From: Roseibium aestuarii
GTDB taxonomy: Bacteria; Pseudomonadota; Alphaproteobacteria; Rhizobiales; Stappiaceae
Length of the DNA stretch: 64,000 nucleotides
NCBI RefSeq assembly: GCF_008477545.1
Contig: NZ_VORA01000002.1
Location: 1 to 64,000, forward strand
Direction: 5' to 3'
Below the pieces are notes generated by a model, which was not told the origin of the DNA, did no database searches, and saw only the letters and a list, made by a program, of their open reading frames with translations. The translations under genes were made by a program, and so were the position numbers. Below are positions 45,929 to 54,376 of this stretch, one piece after another. Position 1 is the stretch's first letter. Each line of letters starts with the position of its first letter.

Positions 45929-46543
45929 ATGCTCGATCCCTTCTACCTGATTGTCGATCACCCGCGCTGGCTCGAGACGCTGGCCCCCGCCGGTCTGAAA
46001 CTCGCCCAGCTGCGTGTCAAGAACATGGCGCCGGACGACCTGCGAACAACCCTTGCCGAGGGGCTGAGCGTGGCCGGCCGGCTCGGGATCACCCTCGTCA
46101 TCAACGACCACTGGGAGCTGGCCCGGGATCTCGGCGCGCAATGGGTGCATCTGGGCCAAGAAGACCTGGCCGAGACCGACCTCCCGGCCCTGCGCCGCGC
46201 CGGGCTCAGGCTCGGCGTCTCGACCCATACGCCGGAAGAACTCGACCTCGCGCTTGCCGCCTCCCCCGACTATGTGGCCATCGGCCCGGTCTTCCCGGCA
46301 CGGGGCAAGGTGGTGGACTATCCCCCGCTCGGCGAAGAGGGCATTCGCCTCTGGCGGGCCCGCGTGTCCTGTCCGCTGGTGGCCATCGGCGGCTTGCGTC
46401 TGGAGCAGGCGCCTGCCCTGCGCCGCGCCGGGGCCGACAGTCTCTGCGTCATCACCGATGTGCTCCAGAACCCGGACCCGCAGGCCCGCTGTGCGGCCTG
46501 GATCCGTGCCACGCGGCCAGATGGGTCAGACGGAGACGGGTAA
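45929..46543 (+). CDS. thiE: Thiamine phosphate synthase
   Basis: A 204-residue TIM-barrel enzyme joining the thiazole and pyrimidine halves of thiamine. Family motifs are QLRVKN, VINDHWELA, WVHLGQEDLAE, GVSTHTPEE, YVAIGPVFPARGKV and LVAIGGLRLEQA. The phosphate/thiazole loop is PARGK in place of the common PT-x-TK. AAGGA stands six bases before the ATG at 45929. No other thi gene is nearby. Confidence 0.88.
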   Translation: MLDPFYLIVDHPRWLETLAPAGLKLAQLRVKNMAPDDLRTTLAEGLSVAGRLGITLVINDHWELARDLGAQWVHLGQEDLAETDLPALRRAGLRLGVSTHTPEELDLALAASPDYVAIGPVFPARGKVVDYPPLGEEGIRLWRARVSCPLVAIGGLRLEQAPALRRAGADSLCVITDVLQNPDPQARCAAWIRATRPDGSDGDG

Positions 46544-46691
46544 GCCGTTCTGACCTTTCAGAGTTTCGGGCCGGAATGAGAAGATTGCACAAGACCGTGA
46601 TGACCATCACAGGAACTGTCACCCATCTCGGCCACATTACCCCCACGCAGCAGGCCCGGTCGGCCTGCAATCCAAGTGGGGGAACTCTACC

Positions 46692-47135
46692 ATGACGCTT
46701 TATCTCGAACTCGGCGGTCGCCAGACCCTGGAAAACGGCCTGGCGCGCCTGTGCAGCCGCCTGCGCCTGGATCCGGTGCTCGGGCCCCACGCCCGTGAGC
46801 TGGAAGGCCAAGGCCGGTCGGACCTGTGCGAGTTCCTCGCCTATCTGCTGGGCGGCGCACCGGTCTATGAAGGCACCAGCGTGCGGACCCTGCTTTCGCC
46901 CCTGTGCGATTGCGACGAGACCTTCGATCATCTGGTCGACCATCTGGTCACGGTGCTGATCGGCCGCACCGGCGATCCCCGCCACGAGGTGGAACTGCGC
47001 CTGCGCCTCGAATATGTGCGCCCCATGGTGCTGCCGGCCTTCTCCGGTCGCGACGGCGCCGATTTCGATCAGGACCTGTCCACCGGACACGACGGCGCGG
47101 CCCGTCGCCGCCGGCGTGGTGGCAGACGACATTGA
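46692..47135 (+). CDS. Truncated-hemoglobin-like protein lacking the proximal histidine
   Basis: A 147-residue protein. Residues 1-115 align without gaps or nearly so with group I truncated globins: TLYLELGGRQTLENG equals the N-terminal A/B region, LLGGAPVYEG equals the LGG-PxxYxG turn, and ETFDHLVDHLVTVL equals helix G. The B10 tyrosine position is Cys21 and the F8 proximal histidine is Leu68, so ordinary heme binding would be lost. Four cysteines (21, 46, 72, 74) are present, two of them as CDC. The last 25 residues are Arg/Gly-rich and basic. The call comes from motif reading only. Confidence 0.6.
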   Translation: MTLYLELGGRQTLENGLARLCSRLRLDPVLGPHARELEGQGRSDLCEFLAYLLGGAPVYEGTSVRTLLSPLCDCDETFDHLVDHLVTVLIGRTGDPRHEVELRLRLEYVRPMVLPAFSGRDGADFDQDLSTGHDGAARRRRRGGRRH

Positions 47136-47168
47136 TGCGGACCCTGCCTCTCCCCTGCGATTGAAAGC

Positions 47169-47202
47169 AAAAAGGCCGGTGCATCCTGCACCGGCCTTTT
47201 TT
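47169..47202. terminator. Bidirectional terminator between the globin-like gene and clpP
   Basis: Near-perfect 14-bp stem aaaaggccggtgca / tgcaccggcctttt, loop tcc, with T runs on both strands. Confidence 0.93.
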
Positions 47203-47230
47203 CATGTCGGATGACGGAAAGCGGATGTCC

Positions 47231-47845
47231 TCAGGACAGCTCGCTCACATTGGTCACGACCTTGCCCACGAGACCGTATTCGATCCCTTCTTCCGGGCTC
47301 ATCCAGTAGTCGCGATCCGTGTCCTTCTCGATTCGCTCGATCGGCTGACCGGTCGCATCGGCGAAGATCTGGTTCAGGCGATCGCGCATCTTGATGATCT
47401 CCTTGGCCTGGATCTCGATGTCGGTCGCCATGCCGCCGGCGCCACCGGACGGTTGATGCAGCAGGAAGCGGGTGTTCGGGGTGCAGTACCGCATTTCCTT
47501 CGGCACGGAGACATAGATCAGCGCGCCGGCGGAGGCGACCCAGCCCATGCCGAGAATGCGCACCTCCGGGGCGATGAACTTGATCGTGTCGTGGATCATG
47601 TCGCCGGATTCCACGTGGCCGCCGGGCGAGGACACGATGACCGTGATGGGGTCGTTGGAAACTTGGGACAGAGCCAGCAGGCGCGAGCAGACATCCTTGG
47701 CCATTTCCTGGGTCACCGGGCCGGTGATCAGGACCGTGCGGGCATCGAACAGATGCTTGTCCACCTGGATCGACGGCTGGGTCTTCGTCTTCTCGTCCTC
47801 ATCGTCCTCAAGTCGGGCCGGAACGGTCGTCGAATAGTTTTTCAT
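47231..47845 (-). CDS. clpP: ATP-dependent Clp protease proteolytic subunit homologue
   Basis: A 204-residue ClpP-family serine peptidase. The nucleophile is in [14 protein letters not shown] (typical MG-ASMGA), the histidine in [12 protein letters not shown], and the acid region in [20 protein letters not shown]. It deviates from standard ClpP: no M after the active Ser and a longer insert SVPKEMRYC. This suggests a paralogue rather than the main ClpP. The ATG at 47845 ([13 protein letters not shown]) has GGAG upstream; a start at 47863 is also possible. ClpA/ClpS are 11 kb away. Confidence 0.88.
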   Translation of the reverse strand: MKNYSTTVPARLEDDEDEKTKTQPSIQVDKHLFDARTVLITGPVTQEMAKDVCSRLLALSQVSNDPITVIVSSPGGHVESGDMIHDTIKFIAPEVRILGMGWVASAGALIYVSVPKEMRYCTPNTRFLLHQPSGGAGGMATDIEIQAKEIIKMRDRLNQIFADATGQPIERIEKDTDRDYWMSPEEGIEYGLVGKVVTNVSELS

Positions 47846-48010
47846 GCGCAGGATAGGCTCCATTGAACATTGACCGACGCGGATCGTCGGAGGGTCTGTT
47901 CCCATGTTTAGGATATCGGGAAGCTTGTCGCAAATTCCAAGCGCCTTGATAGCCGGAAAACAGTTATCACTTCGGCAACGATGCGCCAGCCCCCCGGCCC
48001 ACAAGACAGG

Positions 48011-49255
48011 TCATGGAACGAGCGAGATGCTCGCGCCCTGGCGAAGCGGCTCGCCGGCTTCCGCCGACGCGGAAGTTTCCCGGCCCACGCTCGCCCTCAC
48101 CTGCCCGCCGCTGTCATGATCCAGCCCGCAAAGCCTGTTCCGGCCCCCGTCCTTCGCCTGATAGAGCGCCATGTCCGCCGTCTTCATCAGCGCATGCAGC
48201 CGGGTCTCGATCCGCCGGGTGCTCGCAAGACCGCAGCTCACGGTCAGGGACAGGCTTGTCCCTTCGTGCCGCAAGGGGTGATCGGCCAACCGTTCCACCA
48301 GCCGCCTGCCGATCAGCTCGCCGGTCGAGGCCGACACCACAGGCAGGAAGACGGCAAACTCTTCTCCGCCGATCCGGGCAACCACGGCCGTCTCCGGCAG
48401 GTTCTTCTGCAGGAATGCCGCGAAATGACAGATCGCCGCATCGCCGGTCGGATGACCGTAGCGATCGTTGATCCGCTTGAAGTGGTCGAGGTCGAGCAGC
48501 AGGAGCACGGTCGGATCGCCGTCACGGCGGGATACGGCGGCCGTGCGCTCCAGGAAGCCGCGCCGGTTGAGAAGTCCGGTCAGCGGATCGCGGATCGCCT
48601 CGTGCTTGATGTCCTGGAGATGGGATTCCCAGTAGAGCGCGGTCACGACCGTTGCCGAGGCAAAGCAGAAGAGGATCATGCCGACAAGCGTGATCGGCAG
48701 CGAGGGATCGCCTGCGATCAGGTTGCCCTCCCAGGTCACGCCGAAACTCGTGAGGCCGCGCACCAGATTTTGTGCAGCACAAAGGCTAAGGCACAGCGCC
48801 AGGACCGCGCGCAAGGTGCGTGACGAACCGCGCACCTGCAGCACTTCCCCGGCAGTTGCCAGCATGAAGAGACCGGTGATCATGCTGTAGACGAGAACCC
48901 GGTTCGGACCGTGGGCGTAAAGCGTCTCGAAGAGGGAAAAGAGCACCCACAGGCACACAGGCATCAGCACGACGATCCCGTCGATCCGCTTCTCGGCCCA
49001 GCTGCGCGCCCCCGCCCAGCTGAGGCCCAGCGCCAGCATGAAGAGCATGTTGGACAGCGTGATCGAGTAGACCGGCTCCAGGGTGCCACGTCCCAGCATC
49101 AGGGCCAGGGCAGGCACCCGCAAGGCCATGCCACCGCCCCAGAGCAGCAGCGCGGTCTTTTCCCGGTCCTGCAGCCAGATGACGAAAAGCCCGGCCGCAA
49201 TCAGGCTGATCATGCTGCCCATAACGACGATCAGGGTGTAATTGTCGAGACCCAT
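48011..49255 (-). CDS. Membrane-bound diguanylate cyclase (GGDEF)
   Basis: A 414-residue protein. About seven N-terminal membrane helices (NYTLIVVMGSMISLIAAGLF first) are followed by a GGDEF domain: RDPLTGLLNRRGFLE, LLLDLDHFKRINDRYGHPTG and the signature ARIGGEEFAVF. No RxxD inhibitory site precedes the signature (PETA at its position), so product inhibition is not expected. It should make cyclic di-GMP. The ATG at 49255 (MGLDNYTLIVV) is used in place of a much longer frame of unrelated residues. Confidence 0.92.
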   Translation of the reverse strand: MGLDNYTLIVVMGSMISLIAAGLFVIWLQDREKTALLLWGGGMALRVPALALMLGRGTLEPVYSITLSNMLFMLALGLSWAGARSWAEKRIDGIVVLMPVCLWVLFSLFETLYAHGPNRVLVYSMITGLFMLATAGEVLQVRGSSRTLRAVLALCLSLCAAQNLVRGLTSFGVTWEGNLIAGDPSLPITLVGMILFCFASATVVTALYWESHLQDIKHEAIRDPLTGLLNRRGFLERTAAVSRRDGDPTVLLLLDLDHFKRINDRYGHPTGDAAICHFAAFLQKNLPETAVVARIGGEEFAVFLPVVSASTGELIGRRLVERLADHPLRHEGTSLSLTVSCGLASTRRIETRLHALMKTADMALYQAKDGGRNRLCGLDHDSGGQVRASVGRETSASAEAGEPLRQGASISLVP

Positions 49256-49388
49256 GAATTTCCGATCCTGTTCACGGCCCCGCTCGCGCCGGGCGTTTGA
49301 TCGGAGAGATAGCCAAGAGATTTTGATGTGCCGATAATCGGCTCCCTCGGGTTTGAGACAAGACGGTGGGTCGAAATTAACCGCGCCC

Positions 49389-49799
49389 TTACCCTGTCCG
49401 CGACAGCCTCTGCAGAAGTGACAGGGCCTCGTCAGCGCGATCTGCGGGAACAAAGACGTGATCATGATGAAATCCCGCCAGCATGTTCGCCGCAATTCCC
49501 TGATCCGCAAGAACTTTTGCGACCGTCGCGGTCAATCCGACTGCTTCGAGGGACGAATGCACCTCCAGACAGATCCGCCGCATGGTCAGACCCGCGTCTG
49601 GCCCCTCCAGCCCCCCATCCGGCGATGTAAGGGGTAATACGAGGGTCATGCCTTCCGCCTCGCGCAGGGTGGCAAAGGCCCGCTCCAGATCGCGGCTCGT
49701 GACCCTGTCCGGCGCCCGGCAGACGAACTCGTAAGTGAGCGGATCAAGCCGGGGCGACAGGCCCGAAAGCAGCGCCGCAAGATCGGTCAGTCCGGACAT
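49389..49799 (-). CDS. ACT domain-containing protein (DUF2241 type)
   Basis: A 136-residue protein with two ACT-like halves, typical of ACT_3/DUF2241 proteins. The second half begins with MRRICLEVHSSLEAVGLTA and AANMLAGFHHDHVFVPA, a highly conserved patch. ACT domains bind amino acids; ligand and partner are unknown. Confidence 0.83.
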   Translation of the reverse strand: MSGLTDLAALLSGLSPRLDPLTYEFVCRAPDRVTSRDLERAFATLREAEGMTLVLPLTSPDGGLEGPDAGLTMRRICLEVHSSLEAVGLTATVAKVLADQGIAANMLAGFHHDHVFVPADRADEALSLLQRLSRTG

Positions 49800-49817
49800 G
49801 AGACGCTCCTCGCGCGG

Positions 49818-50558
49818 TCAGTTGGAGGGAGTGGGAAGGCGAAGATCCTCCGGCGTGAGCCCGGCAGCAAGAACATTCAGATCCGCATCCCCAAGGATCC
49901 CGCGCACCGCGCCGCGCGACTGATAGGACCAGATCCGCCAGTCCCGCACATAAGACGGGCTGCGCCACAGGGACCGCGCCCACAGGGGCCGGTTGAGCCC
50001 CGCCCCGCGCAGGACGCTGCGGTAGACCTCCTCCGATGCCCGAAGGATGACCTGACCGCCAGTCCCCTGCTCCACCGTCTGCACGAACGCAGTGATGGTC
50101 CGCCGGAAGTCAGCCGGGTCTTGCGCCGGGCAGTCAGGCGTTGCGCCACCGTCGAGCTCCAGAACCGGGGCCAGCATGTCCTGGCCCGCAGGCAGCCGCG
50201 AAAGGAAGAAGCCCGCCTGGTCTGCACCCGGGACACAGGGAGACAGCACATGTGCGCCCCCCACCGGCAACCCTGCGTGACTGGCCGCCTCCCAGTTGGC
50301 GGCAAAGGCGGGGTCGGCGCGATCGTCCCCCTGACTGACCCTGAGATAGACGAAACTCACGTCATCCCTGGCCAGCATCGAAAAATCGATCGCACCATTG
50401 GCTTCGGACAGATGCAGGCCACGATGGGGATAAGTGCCGCGATCCGGCTCCCAGGTCATGAAGAACACGACGGCTCCGCAAAAGACCAGCGTCAGCGCGA
50501 CGATCCCGTAGAACAACGCCTTGAAGAGCTTTTGAAAGAACGTCCGAAAGAGACCCAT
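49818..50558 (-). CDS. Membrane-anchored GH25 lysozyme-like protein with altered active site
   Basis: A 246-residue protein. An uncleaved N-terminal helix (ALFYGIVALTLVFCGAVVFF) anchors a GH25 domain: FVYLRVSQGDDRADPAF, AGLPVGGAHVL and QAGFFLSRLPAG follow the fold. The first catalytic-site Asp of the family (GxDxS) is His49 (GLHLS), and the DxE of the nucleophile strand reads ELD (Glu134, Asp136). So the acids are swapped and one is missing. It may bind rather than cut peptidoglycan. It is 18 bp from the ACT gene. Confidence 0.75.
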   Translation of the reverse strand: MGLFRTFFQKLFKALFYGIVALTLVFCGAVVFFMTWEPDRGTYPHRGLHLSEANGAIDFSMLARDDVSFVYLRVSQGDDRADPAFAANWEAASHAGLPVGGAHVLSPCVPGADQAGFFLSRLPAGQDMLAPVLELDGGATPDCPAQDPADFRRTITAFVQTVEQGTGGQVILRASEEVYRSVLRGAGLNRPLWARSLWRSPSYVRDWRIWSYQSRGAVRGILGDADLNVLAAGLTPEDLRLPTPSN

Positions 50559-50620
50559 CGACGGCTCCCGTCACCGGGATCCCCTTGACCATGCACGGCC
50601 CCTAACTCACCCGTCCGGGT

Positions 50621-50652
50621 CACAAATGGCAAGAGGCACAAATGGCAAGAGG
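50621..50652. repeat. 16-bp perfect tandem duplication
   Basis: cacaaatggcaagagg occurs twice in direct contact (50621-50636 and 50637-50652), partly inside one arm of the ohr terminator. Confidence 0.85.
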
Positions 50653-50677
50653 CGCGGATCGCAAATCCGCGCCTCTT
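50647..50677 (-). terminator. Terminator of ohr
   Basis: Perfect 13-bp stem aagaggcgcggat / atccgcgcctctt with a five-base loop, 55 bp after the ohr stop on the minus strand. A T run is weak (ttgccattt). Confidence 0.75.
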
Positions 50678-50731
50678 CTTGACCACAGTTCCCGTCAGCG
50701 CTGACGGACGTCAGGCCGTCATCTCACCGTC

Positions 50732-51157
50732 TCAGGCGACGGAGAGCGCCACGTCGATGTTGTTGCGGGTGGCGTTGGAATAGGGGCAGACCTCATGTGC
50801 CTTGGCGACGATAGCCTCGGCTTCCGCCTTGTCCATGCCCGGCACGGTGACCTGCAGCGACACGGTCAGGCCGAAGCCGCCTTCCTCGCGCGGGCCGATC
50901 CCCACTTCGGAGGTGACAGACGTGTCCGCCGGAAGCTGCTTCTTCTCCTGCGCGGCGGCGAATTTCAGCGCGCCAATGAAGCAGGCGGCATAGCCGGCGG
51001 CGAACAGCTGCTCCGGATTGTTGCCCGCGCCACCGGCCCCGCCCAGCTCCTTGGGTGTGGACAGAGAGACGCGGAAGCTTCCGTCCAGTGTCTCGGCCAC
51101 ACCATCGCGACCGCCGGTTGCCTTTGCCTTGGTGGTGTAGAGAACATTCACGGCCAT
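50732..51157 (-). CDS. ohr: Organic hydroperoxide resistance protein Ohr
   Basis: A 141-residue peroxidase of the Ohr/OsmC superfamily that reduces organic hydroperoxides with a dihydrolipoyl donor. The two catalytic cysteines lie in GYAACFIGALKFAA and HEVCPYSNATRNN, and the Arg-loop side is SLSTPKELGG. AAGGAGA precedes the ATG at 51157. It diverges from ohrR over a spacer with palindromic operators, the classic arrangement. Confidence 0.96.
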   Translation of the reverse strand: MAVNVLYTTKAKATGGRDGVAETLDGSFRVSLSTPKELGGAGGAGNNPEQLFAAGYAACFIGALKFAAAQEKKQLPADTSVTSEVGIGPREEGGFGLTVSLQVTVPGMDKAEAEAIVAKAHEVCPYSNATRNNIDVALSVA

Positions 51158-51225
51158 GAGGAAATCTCCTTGGTTTTCCAACCCGGTAACAGCCCGGGCG
51201 CATTTCGAAATCGCAACGCATCATT

Positions 51226-51254
51226 TAAATCGCATGCGATTTATTCGCTAGCGA
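51226..51254. promoter_or_regulatory. Probable OhrR operators between ohr and ohrR
   Basis: An 18-bp perfect palindrome taaatcgcatgcgattta (51226-51243) is followed directly by tcgctagcga (51245-51254, palindrome). Both share a TCGC core facing inward. They lie 69 bp upstream of ohr and 65 bp upstream of the ohrR start. OhrR repressors are known to bind paired palindromes in this position. Confidence 0.75.
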
Positions 51255-51318
51255 TACTTGTCTCCGCGTCCCTTGTCAATCTCTTGCGAAGGCGAACGCC
51301 TCGGGGTAAACGGAACCC

Positions 51319-52083
51319 ATGACCGAGAAGGAACAGATGTCGCTGCTGGATGTGATGGGCGTGGCCGCAGGCGCGACCTCCTCGCAGTCTCGTAAATCGA
51401 CCGGAGCCGCAAAGGTTGCCGACGACGCACCACGGGATCAGGCCCACGCCCCAGATCAGGCCCCGGAGGCAGAGGCTGCGACCGTGGCCGCGGCTCCTGC
51501 GCGCAAGAAGACGCCCGCCCCCCGCAAGACAGCCGGGCCCCGCGATGAAACGCATGGCGCCGACATGACTGCCGCTGAGCCGGAACTCCAGGACGCGGCC
51601 CCGTCAGACCTGGCCTGCGCGCCCGCGTCCGGCGTGTCGCGCAGCGTGGCGCTCGATCAGTTCCTGTGCTTCTCGCTCTATTCGGCCAACCACGCCATGA
51701 CGCGGGTTTACCGGCCCCTGCTGCAAAGCCTCGGCCTGACCTATCCGCAATATCTGGCGATGGTCGTGCTGTGGGAGAAGAACGATCAGCTCGTCGGCGA
51801 CATCGGCGCCCGGCTGCATCTGGAATCCAACACCATGACGCCCCTGCTGAAGCGCCTGGAAAGCCTCGGGCTGGTCAGCCGCGAGCGCAGCCAGAAGGAC
51901 GAGCGTCAGGTCCGGGTGAAGCTGACCCGCAAGGGCCACGCCCTGAAGCAGAAGACGAATGACTTCGCCAGCTGCATTCTGGCCGCCAGCGGCATCTCGG
52001 TCGATGCCCTCATCGACCTTCAGCAGCGTATCAGCGAATTGCGGGACAATCTTCTGGAAAGCCAGTCGCCGGATCGCGGCTGA
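51319..52083 (+). CDS. ohrR: OhrR, MarR-family organic peroxide sensor with long N-terminal extension
   Basis: A 254-residue MarR protein; typical OhrR is about 150 residues. The repressor core starts near residue 108 with LDQFLCFSLYSANHAMTRVY, where Cys117 is the peroxide-sensing cysteine. The winged helix (LVGDIGARLHLESNTMTPLL) and DERQVRV wing are intact. Residues 1-105 are Ala/Pro/Lys-rich and low-complexity, with Cys100 near the junction. Later ATGs, such as 51565, would remove most of it but lack a good ribosome site; the frame stays open and keeps coding-like composition. Confidence 0.88.
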   Translation: MTEKEQMSLLDVMGVAAGATSSQSRKSTGAAKVADDAPRDQAHAPDQAPEAEAATVAAAPARKKTPAPRKTAGPRDETHGADMTAAEPELQDAAPSDLACAPASGVSRSVALDQFLCFSLYSANHAMTRVYRPLLQSLGLTYPQYLAMVVLWEKNDQLVGDIGARLHLESNTMTPLLKRLESLGLVSRERSQKDERQVRVKLTRKGHALKQKTNDFASCILAASGISVDALIDLQQRISELRDNLLESQSPDRG

Positions 52084-52119
52084 GACCGGCGGAGCGGCGA
52101 AAAGCGCCCGGCGCTGCCG

Positions 52120-53535
52120 TCAGAACGGCAGGCCGAACCAGATCGCGGCGATCCCCAGGAAGGCGAAGAAGCCGACCACATCCGTTACCGTGGTGACAAA
52201 GACGCTCGACGCAATGGCCGGATCGACCTTCAGCCGGTCGAGCGCCACCGGGATGAGAAGCCCGGAAAGCCCGGCAAACAGCATGTTGATGACGATGGCG
52301 CCGGATATCACGACGCCCAGGCCAATGTTCTGGAACCAGACCCAGGCCGTGACGCCGATCAGAACCGCCAGTGCCATTCCGTTCAGGAACCCGACCATCA
52401 CCTCCCTGCGCAGGACGCGCAGCAGGTTGCGCGTGCCCAGCTCCTGGGTCGCGATACCGCGCACGGCGACCGTCATGGTCTGCGTGCCCGCATTGCCGCC
52501 CATGGAGGCGACGATGGGCATGAGAACCGCGAGGGCCACCATCGCCTCGATGGTCTGATCGAAGAGACCGATCACCGCCGAGGCCAGCACGGCCGTTCCA
52601 AGATTGACCACCAGCCAGGTCAGGCGGGACTTCGCGGTCGTCAGCACGCTGTCGGAGATTTCTTCATCCCCCACCCCGGCCAGGGCGCGCATGTCCTCTT
52701 CGGCCTCTTCCTGGATCACGTCGACGATGTCATCGACGGTCAGGATCCCGACAAGCCGGTCGGTCTCGTCCACAACAGCGGAAGAAACCAGGTTGTAGCG
52801 TTCGAAGCGACGGGCGACCTCTTCCTGATCCTCGGTCGCGAGCACCGCATGGCGGGTCTCGTCCATGATCGAGGACACCTTCTGGTCCCGGCGGGTGCGC
52901 AGGATCTTGTCCAGCGCCACCGCGCCCAGAAGCTTGAAGGACGGATCGACCACATAGATTTCATAGAAACTGTCGGGCAGGTCATGCGCCTCGCGCATGT
53001 AGTCGATGGTCTGCCCCACGGTCCAGAACTGCGCCACGGCGATGAATTCGCCCTGCATGCGGCGGCCGGCGCTGTCTTCCGGATAATCGAGGGCGCGCTG
53101 AAGTTGCGCTCGGTCGGCGTAGGGCAGCACGCCCAGGATCTCAGCCTGATCCTCGGCGTCCATGTCCTCGAGAATGTAGACCGCGTCATCGGAATCAAGT
53201 TCGCCCAGCGCCGAGGCGATCTCCTCGTTGGGCAGCGCTTCCAGCAGCTTGACGCGGACAGCCTCGTCCGTTTCGGTCAGGGCGGTATAGTCGAACTCAT
53301 CGCCGAGCAGGCGCACGAAGGACGCGCGATCCTCTTCGCCCAGGGCCTCGATCAGGTCCCCGGTGTCGGCTTCATGCAGGTCGGCGGCGAGATGGAGCAG
53401 ACGGTCCGCGTCAGCACCTTCGATCGCCTCCTCGACGGCGGCAATGAAGTCCCGGTTCAGGCGGCCTTCATCGTCCCGGACCTCCAGCAGCGGAGCTTCG
53501 GCCTCGACGTCTTGGATCGGATCAAGATGTGCCAT
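52120..53535 (-). CDS. mgtE: Magnesium transporter MgtE
   Basis: A 471-residue Mg2+ channel. An N-domain of helical repeats (LGELDSDDAVYILEDMDAED) is followed by two CBS domains (near residues 145-270) and five membrane helices. The pore motif PIVASMGGNAGTQTMTVAVR is intact, as is the end VTDVVGFFAFLGIA. Cytoplasmic Mg2+ binding to the N/CBS region closes the channel. A 7-bp inverted pair (atgcgac / gtcgcat, about 53568-53590) is in the leader, but I do not see a recognised Mg riboswitch. Confidence 0.96.
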   Translation of the reverse strand: MAHLDPIQDVEAEAPLLEVRDDEGRLNRDFIAAVEEAIEGADADRLLHLAADLHEADTGDLIEALGEEDRASFVRLLGDEFDYTALTETDEAVRVKLLEALPNEEIASALGELDSDDAVYILEDMDAEDQAEILGVLPYADRAQLQRALDYPEDSAGRRMQGEFIAVAQFWTVGQTIDYMREAHDLPDSFYEIYVVDPSFKLLGAVALDKILRTRRDQKVSSIMDETRHAVLATEDQEEVARRFERYNLVSSAVVDETDRLVGILTVDDIVDVIQEEAEEDMRALAGVGDEEISDSVLTTAKSRLTWLVVNLGTAVLASAVIGLFDQTIEAMVALAVLMPIVASMGGNAGTQTMTVAVRGIATQELGTRNLLRVLRREVMVGFLNGMALAVLIGVTAWVWFQNIGLGVVISGAIVINMLFAGLSGLLIPVALDRLKVDPAIASSVFVTTVTDVVGFFAFLGIAAIWFGLPF

Positions 53536-53759
53536 TCAGCCCCTTGCCTTCATTCCCGGAACTCTTCATGCGACTCACCCTTCGTCGCATTGACGGGACG
53601 AGGAGTAAACGGCCCCGGGGAGATTTGCCAAGATCGGCCCGGTCGCGTCCACAAGGTTCCTACCACGAACAGATTAAACCCTCGCAAAGCCCGCCCGCCA
53701 GCAGCGCGGCAGAAAATTCCGGAGAAGTTTCCGGAAGCTTCTTCCCCTTGCCCTGCCGC

Positions 53760-54260
53760 CTATCTGGAGGGCTCGCAGCTCTTGTTCCGAGCGGCCTCGC
53801 GCAGATCCTTCAGATAGGCCTTCGCCCGCCTCGGCAGCAGCCGCTCATCTTCCCCGAGACACCGCACGCGCACGCCTCCGACCCGCGGCCCGCCCCCTGC
53901 CCCATCCGGGTGCAACAGGGGCACGGGCTCTGCCCGCCCCACGCCACGGCCACCGCCCGCGCGCTCGCAAATCCCGCCCGCCCGAAGCACCTTGCGTTCC
54001 AGGGTGCGCAACTGCTGGCAGGTCAGGGAGGGAAACCGCTCCGGAGACAGGCGCATGGCCAGCGACAGGGCAACCGGATCGGCCCGCGCCGTGCCCGCGC
54101 TCGCGACCATCACCCCGGCGCAGGCTGCGATCGCGATCACCCCAAGACGCAGGCCCTTCGACCTCGCCGGCCTCCCTGTGGACAGCCGGAGCGCCATAGG
54201 CGTCATGGCCACAACCGCATCAGCATGTCGCTCAGGCTTCGCAACCTCGATCATGTGCAT
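53760..54260 (-). CDS. Small exported protein of unknown function
   Basis: About 166 residues with an internal signal-like hydrophobic segment (LGVIAIAACAGVMVASAGTA) and cysteines in LTCQQLRTLE, GGICERAG, VRCLGE and KSCEPSR. The LTCQQLRTLERKVLRAGGIC stretch is reminiscent of YARHG-type domains, but I am not certain. The gene is coding-like but the start is uncertain (ATG at 54260 or 54254; a GTG at 54266). Confidence 0.55.
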   Translation of the reverse strand: MHMIEVAKPERHADAVVAMTPMALRLSTGRPARSKGLRLGVIAIAACAGVMVASAGTARADPVALSLAMRLSPERFPSLTCQQLRTLERKVLRAGGICERAGGGRGVGRAEPVPLLHPDGAGGGPRVGGVRVRCLGEDERLLPRRAKAYLKDLREAARNKSCEPSR

Positions 54261-54376
54261 TTTCACGATCCATAAACGCTGATTCGACTTGCCGCCTCGT
54301 GATTAACACCAAGTGAGGCACCCTCACCCTATGAGTGTGACCTTGGGTCAGGATTGTGGACGAAATCGGGACGGTA

